DNA of 64,000 nucleotides from Pontiella desulfatans (GTDB lineage Bacteria > Verrucomicrobiota > Kiritimatiellia > Kiritimatiellales > Pontiellaceae), in assembly GCF_900890425.1 (NCBI RefSeq), contig NZ_CAAHFG010000004.1, forward strand, positions 788,330 to 852,329. Reading direction: 5' to 3'. Of the stretch, positions 25,293-35,100 are shown piece by piece. Below the pieces are notes generated by a model, which was not told where the DNA came from, made no database searches, and saw only the letters and a program-made list of their open reading frames with translations. The position numbers and the translations under genes were made by a program. Position 1 is the stretch's first letter. Every line of letters starts with the position of its first letter.

Positions 25293-26150
25293 TTAGGCCG
25301 CTTCCTTAAAGGCATCGTACCCTTCTGCCGCCATGCACTCCGGTATGAGGGCGGCCCGGAGGTCGATGCGGACGTTCTCGTCTTCAGCGGTTTTCGCGCA
25401 GCATTTGATCCCGGCGATGAGATAAAGCAGGCTGATGCCGACGAAAACGATGCCCGGAACGGAGAGGCCGAGGGCGGCCGAAACCGTGATGGCGATGATG
25501 GATGGCGTGGCGGCAACGGTCGCAAGGCGCAGTGCCCCGGCAAAGCCCAGGCTGTTGTGCATGGCGGCGGAAAGTATCAATCCCACGATGGCTGCCAGCA
25601 GCATGACGAGCACCGCGAAGATGTAGGAAAGCATCAGGAAAATGCCGTAGGAGAGGGGGGCGATTAATTCCCGGGCCTTTTGCAGCCAGCTGTTGATCAG
25701 GTGTTTGTCGATCTGCAACTCGGCGATGCCGGCAAGGTCGAATGTATTGAAGAGGTTTTTTCCGCGACGGACGACCAGTTTGGTTTCGGTCAGCAAGAGC
25801 ATGACCGATGGGTCGTCGATATAGTTCATGCTTCCCGTGGTATCGATGATGGCCAGTGGTTTTCCGTTGGAGCGATTGATGTAGTAGGGTTGTCGCTGGT
25901 CGATCGAGGCCGTGCCGTTGGTAATCCGAATCGCTGGAATTTGGTTCAGGATTTCAACATGTTCGGTTTCGAGCGAATGAAGGATATTCTTCCGGACGTC
26001 CAGCGTTGGCGGGATGCTGCAGATGGCCAGCAACAGGAACAGGTAGGCCAGATTGACGCCTTTCCAGTTTCGTCCCACGTCAGCATAGAACCGCTTCGAG
26101 AAAAACGAAAGGAACGGCATCTGCACCATACGGTATTTTTTGTTCTTCAT
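25293..26150 (-). CDS. DUF1189-family membrane protein
   Basis: 285 aa. It begins with the family's FFSKRFYADVGRNWKGVNLAYLF segment spanning the first membrane helix, then an extracytoplasmic domain (about 55-160), and four C-terminal hydrophobic segments (about 165-250). DUF1189 proteins are membrane proteins of unknown role. The gene is last in a minus-strand run dnaE, acyltransferase, monooxygenase, DUF1189, with a 52-nt gap ahead of it. No strong ribosome site. Confidence 0.7.
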   Translation of the reverse strand: MKNKKYRMVQMPFLSFFSKRFYADVGRNWKGVNLAYLFLLLAICSIPPTLDVRKNILHSLETEHVEILNQIPAIRITNGTASIDQRQPYYINRSNGKPLAIIDTTGSMNYIDDPSVMLLLTETKLVVRRGKNLFNTFDLAGIAELQIDKHLINSWLQKARELIAPLSYGIFLMLSYIFAVLVMLLAAIVGLILSAAMHNSLGFAGALRLATVAATPSIIAITVSAALGLSVPGIVFVGISLLYLIAGIKCCAKTAEDENVRIDLRAALIPECMAAEGYDAFKEAA

Positions 26151-26202
26151 GCCCTGCTAAATAAGCAGGATCAGTGCCGAGATCCGGTGATGGGTGGAAT
26201 CG

Positions 26203-26529
26203 TTATTCATTCAACACGGAAACCGTGTCCCAGCCGTGCTCGCCCGGGGCAATGTTCGTGTATTTGGTGCTGGATCTCGGTTCGGCCATCATGGGGGCAA
26301 CGGTGTCGCGCCATACCAAATAATGTGGTGTTTCCTTGTGTGCGGCGGCATCTGCCGGGGTGCGGTACACCTCCACCAGCACGAAGCGGTTGGGATCGGC
26401 GTCCTGCAGGAAATCGAACCGTGCAATGCCGGGTTCGAGCATCGAGTTTTTCACATTTTCAAGCGTTGCGGCTTTAAACTCTTCCGTGTTCTCGGGTTTT
26501 ACATGAATGAATACATGGACAATGAACAT
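26203..26529 (-). CDS. Antibiotic-biosynthesis-monooxygenase (ABM) fold protein, LsrG-like
   Basis: 108 aa, one dimeric alpha/beta barrel. [19 protein letters not shown] and [20 protein letters not shown] are ABM hallmarks; [19 protein letters not shown] is the tail found in LsrG-like members, which act on phospho-AI-2. No other lsr gene is nearby, so that substrate is doubtful. TAGGAG precedes the start. Cytoplasmic. Confidence 0.8.
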   Translation of the reverse strand: MFIVHVFIHVKPENTEEFKAATLENVKNSMLEPGIARFDFLQDADPNRFVLVEVYRTPADAAAHKETPHYLVWRDTVAPMMAEPRSSTKYTNIAPGEHGWDTVSVLNE

Positions 26530-26547
26530 GGTGCATCTCCTATAAGG

Positions 26548-27447
26548 TTAATTCCCTGACTTCGGATCAAGTACCCAGCGTTTGTTATACCAAAAATATT
26601 GCTCGGGCGCCTTGAGCACCTCTTTTGAAAAGGCCGCCATGATTTCCTGCATGATGCGCTGCTGGTCGGCTTTCTTGTCCGCTTCCGGATCGGGAAGGAT
26701 GGGGGCGAGCAGGGTGGCGTCGTGTTGGGTCCATCCGATGCGCCGCGCCATCACCGGGTAGATGGGGCAGTTGGCCAGCTGTGCGAAATGGGCGGCTCCC
26801 GGCGCAACGGTTGCCTTGTTGTTGAGATAATCAACCGTTGCACCCTTGCGCACATTGACGTCGGGAAGAATGGCGAGCACCTTGCCCTGCTTGATGCGGT
26901 CGACCACGCTTTTCCAGATGTTGGACTCGCGGTAGATCAGCTCCAGGTTGAAGGAGCAGCGCATTTTATTGATGTAGTCGTTCATCAGGGGGTTTTTTTG
27001 TTTCCGGACAATCGTGAAGAGGGGAAGACCGATGAGGTCGCCGGCGATGGCCGCAATTTCCCAGTTCCCGAAATGCGCCGTGGTCATGATGAATCCGGAT
27101 TCGCAGCCCTCCATGATTTTTTTCAGGTCGCCCTCCAGCGACCCCATCGGCTGCTTGCGAATCTTCGCTAGCGTGAGCTTGGGGAAGCGGATCTGTTCGA
27201 TTGCGGAAAAACACAGGTTGCGCCAGGCCAGCCACGCAATGCGGCGCACCTCCTTTTCCGTCTTCTGTTCGCCGAACACCTCGCGGATGCGGTTGCGCGT
27301 CCGCTCCACGTTGACCCGCCCGAGGAAATGCGTCCCCGCCGCCACCAGCCAGGCCAGCCCCAGCGCCGCGCGCAAGGGCAGGATCAGCACCAGTCCGGCA
27401 ATGCTTCGGAAAAGTAGATATTCAACAACGTGTTTGGGCCTGTGCAT
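26548..27447 (-). CDS. Lipid A biosynthesis acyltransferase (LpxL/HtrB family)
   Basis: 299 aa. Adds a secondary acyl chain to lipid A at the inner face of the cytoplasmic membrane. An N-terminal membrane anchor (SIAGLVLILPLRAALGLAWLV region) precedes the HxxxxE catalytic motif TTAHFGNWE and the later substrate-binding segment with ILPDVNVRKGATV. The start lies 3 nt after the dnaE stop, with AAGGGA inside dnaE as ribosome site, so the two are coupled. It supports a lipopolysaccharide-bearing outer membrane. Confidence 0.88.
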   Translation of the reverse strand: MHRPKHVVEYLLFRSIAGLVLILPLRAALGLAWLVAAGTHFLGRVNVERTRNRIREVFGEQKTEKEVRRIAWLAWRNLCFSAIEQIRFPKLTLAKIRKQPMGSLEGDLKKIMEGCESGFIMTTAHFGNWEIAAIAGDLIGLPLFTIVRKQKNPLMNDYINKMRCSFNLELIYRESNIWKSVVDRIKQGKVLAILPDVNVRKGATVDYLNNKATVAPGAAHFAQLANCPIYPVMARRIGWTQHDATLLAPILPDPEADKKADQQRIMQEIMAAFSKEVLKAPEQYFWYNKRWVLDPKSGN

Positions 27448-27450
27448 CGA

Positions 27451-30400
27451 CTATCCCTTATTCCTCTCCCACTTCCTCGGTTTCGGCGGGAACCGCAGCG
27501 GATCGGATTTGGCGGCGACGTAGACCAGCCCCTCGCCGAGGGTTTGCTCGACCTTGCGCTCGAGCTCGGCGCAGGGGCGCACCTTGTAGTCGCCGTCGGT
27601 ATCCAGGAAAACCTTGGGTCCATCGACAAATTCAATGCACAGGTTCAGGGGCGTGTTCCCGCGGTATTCCTGCACCGCCTCCTTCAGCGTGGCCATCACC
27701 TGCTCATTCACCCCCATTTCCGGGAGGTGGATGCTGACGCGGTCGCAGAACATGCCGGCGGCCTGCTCGAGCGGGAAGATTTCCAGCACCTGGAATTTCA
27801 GGTCGCCGCTGTCCTCCTCCATCATGATGCCGCCGAACATCATGGTGGCATCATCCACGATGTGGGAGCCGTATTCCTCGTAGGGGTTCGGGAAAATGAT
27901 GGCGCTGATCGCCCCTTCCAGCCCCTCGATCCGGAAGGTGGCCATTGGCTTCTGGTCTTTCTTCGTGAAGAGCTTGCGCGTTTCCGTGATCATTCCACCC
28001 ACGCGCGTTCGCTCCCCGGCGGCGAGCTGCTGGATATCCTTCACGCGCTTGAGCGCAAACTTGTTGAGCACCCACTCGAAACGGGCCAGCGGGTGCCCGG
28101 AAATGAAGAAGCCGATCAGCTCCTTCTCGGCCGCGAGCATGTCGGACTCGCTCCAGGGTTTGACGTCGGGCAGCTCTTCGTCGGTGCTGCCCGCGGATTC
28201 CTCTTCGGCCCCGCCGCCCATCATGTCGAACATCGAGACCTGGCCGGCGGCCTTGTCCTTCAGCGCTTCGGCGGCCCGGCCGATGCAGATGTCGATCCCG
28301 TTGAAGAGCCGGGCGCGGTGGATGCCGCAAAAATCGAAGGCCCCGGAGCGGATCAGGCTTTCGATCACCTTCTTGTTGGCGGAGGTGATGCGCGAGCAAA
28401 AATCCATCAGGCCGGTGAACGGGCCGTTTTCGTCGCGCTCCCGCACGATTTCCTCCACCACGCCTTCGCCGACGCCCTTGATGGCCGCCATGCCGAAGCG
28501 GATGCCGGAGCCGTCCTGCACCGCGTTGAAGCGGCCGATCGACTCGTTGACGCTCGGGGGCAGCACGTCGATGCCCATCTCCTTGGATTCGGCGATGAAG
28601 CCGGTCAATTTATCGGAGTTGCCCATTTCCCCCGAGAGCAGGGCAGCCATGAACTCGGCGGGATAGTGCGCCTTCAGCCAGGCCGTCTGGTAGGTCACGA
28701 AACCGTAGGCGGTCGAGTGCGACTTGTTGAAGCCGTATTTCGCAAATTCGGTAATGTTGTCGAAAATGCGGTTGGCCAGCTCGGCGCTGATGTCGTTGGT
28801 GGCCTTGCAGCCCTCGACGAACTTGCCGCGCTGCTCGGCCATCACCTCGGGTTTTTTCTTGCCCATGGCGCGGCGGAGGATGTCGCCTTGGCCGAGCGAG
28901 AAGCCGGCCAGCTTCTGCGCCGCCTGCTGGATCTGCTCCTGGTAGACGATGATGCCGTTGGTTTCCTTCAGGATCGGTTCGAGCAGTTCGTGGTCGTATT
29001 CCACCGTTTCCTGCCCATGCTTGCGCTTGGTGTAGGTCGGGATGAACTGCATCGGCCCCGGGCGATAGAGCGCGAGGATGGCGATGATGTCCTCGATGCA
29101 GTCGGGGTTCACCTGCCGCAGGGTGTCGCGCATGCCGCCCGATTCCAGCTGGAAGACGCCGACCGTGTCGCCCTTGGCCAGCAGCTCGAAGGTTTTCTGG
29201 TCTTCGATGTCGAGCTTTTCGGGGTCGACGTCGATCCCGTGGTTACGTTTGATCAGTGCGCAGGCTTCGTAGATGATCGTCAGGTTTTTCAGCCCCAGGA
29301 AGTCCATCTTCAGCAGGCCGATCTCTTCGGTTGGCCCTTTCTCGAACTGGACGACCGTCAGCTTTTCCTTCGGTTCCCTCGTGAGCGGAATGATCTCGAT
29401 CAGCGGCTTTTCGCCAATCACGACGCCGGCGGCGTGCATGCCGGTGTGGCGGGGCAGGCCTTCGAGCAGGCGCGCATATTTCATGATCCGCCGCGCATCC
29501 GGTTCGGTGTCGGTGGCCTGCTTGAATTCGGGGCTTTCGGCCAAGGCCTTTTCCAGGTTGGTCCCCGGCGTGTCCGGAATCATCTTGGCCAGCCGGTCGC
29601 AGTAGGGCAGGGGGATTTCGAGCACGCGGCCGAGGTCGCGCATCAGCGTCTTGGCGCCGAGCGTTCCGAAGGTGATGATCTGCGCCACGCAGTCCTCGCC
29701 ATACTTGTCGCGCACATACTGGATCACCTGCTGGCGCTTCGTCGGGCAGAAGTCGATATCGAAGTCGGGCGGCGATACGCGATCGGGGTTGAGGAAGCGT
29801 TCGAAAATGAGGTTGTACTTCAGCGGCTCGATCGTCGTGATCGCCAGCGAATAGGCGAGCAGCGACCCCGCGCCCGACCCGCGGCCCGGCCCGACCGGGA
29901 TGCCCTGCGCGCGCGCCCACTGGATGAAGTCGGCCACCACGAGGAAATAGTTGATGTAGTTGGTCTTCTTGATCACACTGACTTCATAGTAGAAGCGCTC
30001 GTTGATCGTCTGCTCATAGTCGTTCTTCGGGTGGTCCAGGTCGTGGATGTCGTAGAGCTTCCTGAGCCCCTCCTTGCCGAGGTGCACGAGATAGTCGTAG
30101 TCCGATGTAAACCCATCGGGCAGCGGGAAGAACGGGAAGTGGAGGTCTTCCGCCTTTTCCGGAAAGAAAAATTCCACGTTGCAGCGCTTGGCAATCTCGA
30201 CCGTGTTGGAAATCGCCTCCGGGTGGTCGGGGAAGAGGGCGGCCATCTCCTCGCCGCTCTTCATGTAGAACTGGTCGCCTTCGTAGCGGTGGCGCGAGGT
30301 GTCGGCCACCAGGTCGCCGCGCTGCAGGCAAATCAAAACATCGTGGGCCTCCGCATGCTCCTGCCGGATATAGTGCACGTCGTTGGTCGCCACCAGCGGG

Positions 30401-30996
30401 AAGCCGGTGCGCTTGGCAATTTCCAGCATGTTTAGATTGGCGATCTTCTGGTCGGCCAGCCCGTGGTCCTGTAGCTCGAGGAAAAAGTTGTTCGGCCCCA
30501 GAATGTCGGTGTATTCCCGCGCCAGCGCCTCGGCCTTATCCAGGTCGCCGTCCTTGCAGGCCTCGGTCACCTCGCCGCGCAGGCAGGCCGCTAGGCCGAT
30601 CAGTCCTTTCGAATATTTCTTGAGCATCTCCTTGTCGATGCGCGGTTTGTAGTATTGGCCCTCGAGGTGGGCCAGCGACACCAGCCTCACGAGGTTTTCG
30701 TAGCCCTCCTGGGTTTCCGCCAGCAGCACCAGATGCATGTTGTTGCGTTGCGAGCTCTTTTCCTCGATCCCGTGGCGCGCCAGATATACCTCGCAACCGA
30801 TGATCGGCTTGATGCCCGCCGCATAGGCCGCCTTATAGAATTCCACCGCCCCGTACAAGACCCCGTGGTCGGTCATCGCCAGGTAGTCCATGCCCATGTC
30901 CTTCGCCGCTTGCAACGCCGGCTTCACCTTCACGGCGGAGTCCAACAGGCTGTAGCAGGTGTGGAAATGCAAATGGCAAAACGGTACTTGGCTCAT
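27451..30996 (-). CDS. dnaE: DNA polymerase III alpha subunit
   Basis: 1181 aa, the normal length for bacterial DnaE. The PHP domain opens with [19 protein letters not shown] and [13 protein letters not shown]. The polymerase core shows [23 protein letters not shown] (catalytic Asp pair), and [15 protein letters not shown] with RRAMGKKK. The C-terminal part carries the helix-hairpin-helix region ([14 protein letters not shown]) and an OB fold ([13 protein letters not shown]). TAGGAG precedes the start. It is the essential replicative polymerase. The long open frame opposite it is an artefact of GC-rich codon use. Confidence 0.97.
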   Translation of the reverse strand: MSQVPFCHLHFHTCYSLLDSAVKVKPALQAAKDMGMDYLAMTDHGVLYGAVEFYKAAYAAGIKPIIGCEVYLARHGIEEKSSQRNNMHLVLLAETQEGYENLVRLVSLAHLEGQYYKPRIDKEMLKKYSKGLIGLAACLRGEVTEACKDGDLDKAEALAREYTDILGPNNFFLELQDHGLADQKIANLNMLEIAKRTGFPLVATNDVHYIRQEHAEAHDVLICLQRGDLVADTSRHRYEGDQFYMKSGEEMAALFPDHPEAISNTVEIAKRCNVEFFFPEKAEDLHFPFFPLPDGFTSDYDYLVHLGKEGLRKLYDIHDLDHPKNDYEQTINERFYYEVSVIKKTNYINYFLVVADFIQWARAQGIPVGPGRGSGAGSLLAYSLAITTIEPLKYNLIFERFLNPDRVSPPDFDIDFCPTKRQQVIQYVRDKYGEDCVAQIITFGTLGAKTLMRDLGRVLEIPLPYCDRLAKMIPDTPGTNLEKALAESPEFKQATDTEPDARRIMKYARLLEGLPRHTGMHAAGVVIGEKPLIEIIPLTREPKEKLTVVQFEKGPTEEIGLLKMDFLGLKNLTIIYEACALIKRNHGIDVDPEKLDIEDQKTFELLAKGDTVGVFQLESGGMRDTLRQVNPDCIEDIIAILALYRPGPMQFIPTYTKRKHGQETVEYDHELLEPILKETNGIIVYQEQIQQAAQKLAGFSLGQGDILRRAMGKKKPEVMAEQRGKFVEGCKATNDISAELANRIFDNITEFAKYGFNKSHSTAYGFVTYQTAWLKAHYPAEFMAALLSGEMGNSDKLTGFIAESKEMGIDVLPPSVNESIGRFNAVQDGSGIRFGMAAIKGVGEGVVEEIVRERDENGPFTGLMDFCSRITSANKKVIESLIRSGAFDFCGIHRARLFNGIDICIGRAAEALKDKAAGQVSMFDMMGGGAEEESAGSTDEELPDVKPWSESDMLAAEKELIGFFISGHPLARFEWVLNKFALKRVKDIQQLAAGERTRVGGMITETRKLFTKKDQKPMATFRIEGLEGAISAIIFPNPYEEYGSHIVDDATMMFGGIMMEEDSGDLKFQVLEIFPLEQAAGMFCDRVSIHLPEMGVNEQVMATLKEAVQEYRGNTPLNLCIEFVDGPKVFLDTDGDYKVRPCAELERKVEQTLGEGLVYVAAKSDPLRFPPKPRKWERNKG

Positions 30997-31054
30997 GAAA
31001 AACTCCTAAATCAATCTAAAAAAAGGCAATGCGCGACCCAGCCGGATTCAATCT

Positions 31055-31142
31055 AACCGCGAAAGAACGCAGAGAACGCAAAATGTATCGCTGGCAGGTC
31101 GTCCCGGGTTTCTCTCTGCGTTCCTTGCATTCTTTCGCGGTT
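31055..31142. repeat. Dispersed inverted A/G-rich repeat, copy 3
   Basis: The left arm AACCGCGAAAGAACGCAGAG... (31055-31083) and right arm (31111-31142, ending TTCTTTCGCGGTT) are inverted copies differing at only a few bases. It lies between the divergent dnaE and histidine-kinase genes. The remaining 31143-31390 stretch holds no gene I can support. Confidence 0.7.
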
Positions 31143-31390
31143 CCAAAAGTGCGCCGTGAATTCGCATTGTAGGGAAGATAAAATCCACCCGTTCCAATGA
31201 ACAGGAGAAAATAAAACCAATGGCTATTCATACATCGAAAGTCCCGTTTTGCAGGGGGTTCTTCCGGATAAGGCCATTCCTTGTAGGTGCTTTTTTATTG
31301 AATGGGTCAGATGAGCACGCGGTCAGCGACATGCGCCGTCCTTGCGTCGCGCAAGCTCTTGACTCGCAACTTTGTTGTTTCGCGCATGGC

Positions 31391-31420
31391 TTGACTTGTT
31401 TCATATCTTCTTTAAGGTAG
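31391..31420 (+). promoter_or_regulatory. Weak sigma-70-like promoter for the PAS kinase
   Basis: TTGACT at 31391 is a near-perfect -35; the expected -10 region 17 nt later reads AAGGTA/TTTAAG, a poor match. It lies about 30 nt before the start codon at 31449. Confidence 0.3.
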
Positions 31421-31448
31421 TTTGCGAAAACTGGGAGGGGAAATGATT

Positions 31449-33749
31449 ATGAAGTTCGGCAAGACTGGAAATGCAACGGTTATTCCGTCGGCGGACCTTG
31501 GGGCAAGGCAGGGGATTCTTGCGGAATTCTACGAGTATGCTCCGGCCGGCTATCTCATTCTCGATTTCGACGGCCGGATCCTGGAGGCCAACGCCACGGC
31601 GGGAACGCTGCTGGGGATGGAGCTGGCGGCCCAGCTCAAGGGGCAGGCGTTTTCCGGTTTTGTGCATGCCGAGTCCGCCGAAGCGTGGGAAGCCCATCGC
31701 AACCATGTGGTTGAGCGCGGGGAAAAGCATGGGGTCGATCTTGTGCTGCAACCGGTCGACGGCAAGCGGATCGTTGCTCGGGCGGAGTGTACGCCCCGTC
31801 CGGCGAGCGGGCTCTGCCTGATGGTGCTGGTGGACATTACCCAGCGCGTATGGGTGGAGGACGCGCTTCGCAAGAGCGAGCAGGAACTCGCCATGATCAA
31901 CCTCGGTTTGGAGCGCGATGTGAAGGCGCGCGCTGCCGACCTGCACGAAAGCGAGGCCCGCTTCCGGATTCTGTTCGAAGAGGCGCCGGACGCCTGTTTC
32001 CTGATTGGCTTGGATGGCCGGTTCATCGATGGCAACAAGTCGATGGAGCGGATGGTCGATTATCGGCGCGAAGAGTTGGTTGGCCAAAACCTGTTTGAGT
32101 CCGGTCTTTTCCACGACAACTGTTTTTCCATGGTGGCCGGCAGCATGTTGACCTTGGCGGAGGGCAGGAAGGTGGCGCCCTGCGAGCTGGTGCTTAGGCG
32201 CAGGGATGGCAGCAGGGTGTATGTCGAAGTCTCGGGCCAGGCCATCCGCCTGCAGGGTGAACGGGTGGTGTTCTTCAGCGCACACGACCTGACCGGCCAC
32301 AAGGAGACCGAGCGGAAGCTGGCCGAAAGCGAGGCCCGTTTCCGCCTCTTGTTCGAGGAGGCGCCGGATGCCTGTTTCCTGATCGATCTCGATGGCCGGT
32401 TTGTGGATGGCAACAAGGCGGTGGAACGGCAGATTGGCTATTCCCGCGAGGAGCTGCGCGGCCAAAGCGTCTTCGAGTCGGCCATCTTCCCGCCCATTGC
32501 GAAGCAGATGGCGGCGGAACGGATTGGGAAACTGGGCCGCAATGAAAAGGTGACGCCAATCGAGTATGTTCTGCAGCGCAAGGATGGCTCGGAGATCCAG
32601 GTGGAGGTCACCTCCATGCCCATACTGCTGCAAGGCAAGACCGTGCTGCTGAGTACGGCCCGCGATCTCTCGGCCCGCAAGAAGACCGAGCAGGCGCTTC
32701 AGGAGAGCGAGGAAAAATACCGCTTGCTGTTCGAATCGGAAACCGATGCCGTCATGCTGTTCGATGGCGAAACCCGGCAGTTCATCGACGTTAACGATGC
32801 GGCGGTGCAGTCGTATGGCTATACCCGCGAGGAATTCCTGAAGCTCACGCACTTCGACATCACCGCCGAGCCCGAGGTCGCCAACCAGGTCATCCGCGAA
32901 AACCTGGCCGGCCGGCCTCCGTCATCGGTCCGCAGCAGCCACCGGCGCAAGGATGGAACGGTTTTCCCGGTCGAGATCGCGGGGAGTTCCTTTTCGATCA
33001 AGGGCCGTCCCGTGGTGTGCGGGGTGGTGCGCGACATCACCGGCAGGGTGAAGCACGAAGAAGAGCAGCAGCGAAGCCAGAAGGAATTAAGGCATCTGGC
33101 CTCCGAACTCTCGCTCGCCGAGCAGCGCGAGCGGCAACGGATTGCGGCCGAGCTGCACGATGGCATTTGCCAGCTCCTTAGCTCGTCCAATATCCGCTTG
33201 GCCGCCCTGAGGGAAGCCGATGGCCTATCGCGGGCAACCGTCCAATCGATCGACAAGGTATCCGGTATTATCGAGGAATCCCTGAAACAAACCCGGTCGC
33301 TCATTTTCGAGCTCAGTTGCCCGATGCTGACCGAGCTCGGCCTCGCCGCCGCCTTGGAGGATCTTTGCTCCAGCATGGCGCACGAATATTCCGCGCGTTT
33401 CGAATTCCGGGGCGAACAGCGGCCGCTGCCGCTGGCCATGGAGCGGAAAATCCTGCTCTACCGCTCGGCGCGGGAACTGCTCATCAACGTGGCCCGGCAT
33501 TCCGAGGCGGAATGGGCCTGCGTCGAGCTGGAACGCGAGGGCGGTCTGGTGCGCCTGCGGGTGGAAGACAACGGCAAGGGGTTCGATGCCACATCCGCCG
33601 GCATGGGCTTCTCCGTTTCCGGCGGGTTCGGGCTTTTCAACCTCAGCGAATATCTCCGCCACGCCGGCGGGGAGGTCTTGATCGATTCCGGCCCCGGCAA
33701 CGGAACCCGCGTAACCCTTTCGCTCCCGCTGGAGGAACAACATGGATAG
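31449..33749 (+). CDS. Multi-PAS sensor histidine kinase, NarL-partner type
   Basis: 766 aa from ATG 31449, set by GGGAGGGG at 31433-31440. No membrane helices: a cytoplasmic sensor. Four PAS domains lie at about 18-145, 170-295, 295-420 and 420-545; the second and third are near-duplicates (FEEAPDACFLIGLDGRFIDGNK versus the same with Asp and Val). The kinase core is the HisKA_3 type with H in RQRIAAELHDGICQLL and a compact ATPase domain (ARELLINVARHSEA, VEDNGKGFD, GGFGLFNLSEYL). Its stop overlaps the regulator gene by 8 nt, so the pair is coupled. Sensor ligand unknown. Confidence 0.93.
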   Translation: MKFGKTGNATVIPSADLGARQGILAEFYEYAPAGYLILDFDGRILEANATAGTLLGMELAAQLKGQAFSGFVHAESAEAWEAHRNHVVERGEKHGVDLVLQPVDGKRIVARAECTPRPASGLCLMVLVDITQRVWVEDALRKSEQELAMINLGLERDVKARAADLHESEARFRILFEEAPDACFLIGLDGRFIDGNKSMERMVDYRREELVGQNLFESGLFHDNCFSMVAGSMLTLAEGRKVAPCELVLRRRDGSRVYVEVSGQAIRLQGERVVFFSAHDLTGHKETERKLAESEARFRLLFEEAPDACFLIDLDGRFVDGNKAVERQIGYSREELRGQSVFESAIFPPIAKQMAAERIGKLGRNEKVTPIEYVLQRKDGSEIQVEVTSMPILLQGKTVLLSTARDLSARKKTEQALQESEEKYRLLFESETDAVMLFDGETRQFIDVNDAAVQSYGYTREEFLKLTHFDITAEPEVANQVIRENLAGRPPSSVRSSHRRKDGTVFPVEIAGSSFSIKGRPVVCGVVRDITGRVKHEEEQQRSQKELRHLASELSLAEQRERQRIAAELHDGICQLLSSSNIRLAALREADGLSRATVQSIDKVSGIIEESLKQTRSLIFELSCPMLTELGLAAALEDLCSSMAHEYSARFEFRGEQRPLPLAMERKILLYRSARELLINVARHSEAEWACVELEREGGLVRLRVEDNGKGFDATSAGMGFSVSGGFGLFNLSEYLRHAGGEVLIDSGPGNGTRVTLSLPLEEQHG

Positions 33750-34395
33750 GCCAATCCGAATCGTGTTGGTGGACGACCATGCCGTGATGCGGGCCGCCTT
33801 GTGCAGCCTGCTGGATGCCCGCGCGGAGTTCTCGGTGGTGGGCGAGGCCGACAACGGGCGCGAGGCGCTCGCCGTGGCCGCAAAGGCCGCGCCGGATGTG
33901 GTGGTGATGGATATCAACATACCCGAGCTCAACGGCATCGATGCCACGCGGCAGCTCTGTGCCCGCTTCCCGCACATGAAGGTCATTGGCCTGTCGGTTC
34001 ACACGAAGGGCCGCATGGTTTCGGAAATGCTCGATGCCGGCGCCATGGGCTATGTGCCCAAGAGCAGCGCGGCGCAGGATCTGATCAACGCCATCCGTTC
34101 GGTCATGGCCGGCAACATGTATGTCAGCCCCGAGGTACTCGGCGACTTCGTGGAATTGCGTTCCCGCGCCGCCCCCGGCAAAAGTGCCTTCGAAAAGCTG
34201 ACCGGACGCGAGCGCGAGGTGCTCCAGCTCCTCGCCGAGGGCAACTCCACCAAGGAGGCGGCCGAGAAGCTTTGCCTCAGCGTCCCCACCATCCATACCC
34301 ACCGCCAGCACGTCATGGAAAAGCTCGGCGCCCGCAGCATTGCCGACCTCGTCCGCTACGCCATCCGCGAGGGCATCATCTCGGCGGATTGCTAG
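33742..34395 (+). CDS. NarL/FixJ-family response regulator
   Basis: 217 aa. The receiver domain has VLVDDH, phospho-acceptor Asp in VVVMDINIPELNG, and YVPKSS as the Lys switch. The C-terminal LuxR-type helix-turn-helix is LTGREREVLQLLAEGNSTKEAAEKL...TIHTHRQHVMEKLG. It is the output partner of the PAS kinase, whose 3' end it overlaps. Two pseudo-receiver paralogues follow. Confidence 0.95.
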   Translation: MDRPIRIVLVDDHAVMRAALCSLLDARAEFSVVGEADNGREALAVAAKAAPDVVVMDINIPELNGIDATRQLCARFPHMKVIGLSVHTKGRMVSEMLDAGAMGYVPKSSAAQDLINAIRSVMAGNMYVSPEVLGDFVELRSRAAPGKSAFEKLTGREREVLQLLAEGNSTKEAAEKLCLSVPTIHTHRQHVMEKLGARSIADLVRYAIREGIISADC

Positions 34396-34417
34396 CGTAT
34401 TGCCCACCGCATCATAT

Positions 34418-34445
34418 TTTTTATGACCCGCTTTCATAGCCGGTG
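34418..34445 (+). promoter_or_regulatory. Duplicated upstream element, copy A
   Basis: TTTTTTATGACCCGCTTTCATAG lies about 45 nt before the start at 34484. It matches the element at 35034 (TTTTTATGA then 4 nt then GCTTTCAT). ATGA/TCAT also form a small dyad. Confidence 0.5.
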
Positions 34446-34483
34446 CGATATGCATTGCCCCTTGCAGGTGCTTACCTCGTACG

Positions 34484-34864
34484 ATGAAAACGATACATGT
34501 TGCTCAATTAGGGACGCCGGGCCGGCAATGGAAGGCCTGGGAGGATGCGCTTTCGGAGGCGGAATTCGATGTTCGTTCCGTGGACCCGCTCGCGATGGAA
34601 CGGCTGACCGGTTGCACCCGTCCGGGCGATACCGTGTTGTTCGACGGCCTGTTGCCGAACCTGTCCAGGCATATCCGGCACACCTGCGCGCGGTGTCCGG
34701 AGGTTAATATTATTGTGGCCACCGAGGTGGATTCCTTTGCCATCCGGTATGAAGTCATGCATTTGAATGGGGCCATCTATGTCTCCGGGCCCACGAGCCC
34801 GGATCGGTTCGTCGAGCGCGTCCGTTCGATGATTCAGCGCGAATGCTTCTCCGATGCCGTGTGA
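34484..34864 (+). CDS. Pseudo-receiver-like protein, paralogue 1
   Basis: 126 aa, no signal peptide. No family recognised by name. The strand-helix order and length fit a CheY-like receiver: HVAQLG for strand 1, GDTVLFDG for strand 3, VNIIVATE for strand 4, AIYVSGPTSPDRFVERV for strand 5 and the last helix. The acidic pocket (DD) is missing and the conserved Lys is replaced by Ser-Gly. By eye about 50 of 125 positions are identical to the protein at 35101. It follows a two-component pair, so a phosphorylation-independent signalling role is a reasonable guess. Confidence 0.7.
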   Translation: MKTIHVAQLGTPGRQWKAWEDALSEAEFDVRSVDPLAMERLTGCTRPGDTVLFDGLLPNLSRHIRHTCARCPEVNIIVATEVDSFAIRYEVMHLNGAIYVSGPTSPDRFVERVRSMIQRECFSDAV

Positions 34865-34899
34865 CATCACCCGTTTTTTCCGAGGCAAATGTTCGCCGG

Positions 34900-34969
34900 C
34901 CCAGTCAAATGGACTGGGTGGGAGGGAGGAACCGAAAGCCCCCTGGCGGAAGAAGCTTCCGCCAGGGGG
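34900..34969 (+). terminator. Two strong hairpins between the paralogues
   Basis: CCCAGTC/GACTGGG (34900-34906/34912-34918, 5-nt loop) is followed by a perfect 13-bp stem CCCCCTGGCGGAA/TTCCGCCAGGGGG (34939-34951/34957-34969, 5-nt loop). Neither has a T-tract. They separate the two pseudo-receiver genes, which also have separate upstream elements. Nothing else is seen in 34865-35033. Confidence 0.6.
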
Positions 34970-35033
34970 TGAATTCAAGGATGCGTATCCGCATATCCCG
35001 CCGCGCCGTAGCGAAGCCCTGCGGCAGGTCATA

Positions 35034-35057
35034 CTTTTTATGAGAGGCTTTCATGCC
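35034..35057 (+). promoter_or_regulatory. Duplicated upstream element, copy B
   Basis: TTTTTATGAGAGGCTTTCATG is about 45 nt before the start at 35101 and matches copy A at 34418 in sequence and in distance to the gene. The duplication therefore included the control region. Confidence 0.5.
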
Positions 35058-35100
35058 CCACATGATTTCCCGGAACCCTGATCTGTGGTTTCCTTTCTAA

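Noticed and set aside
27430-30435. About 1000-codon open frame opposite dnaE
   Set aside because: Composition is that of an antisense shadow (His/Asp/Gly-rich), while the dnaE frame has every polymerase motif.
31220-31420. Small plus-strand open frame in the dnaE-kinase spacer
   Set aside because: No ribosome site, odd Cys-rich composition, and it overlaps the likely promoter region of the kinase gene.
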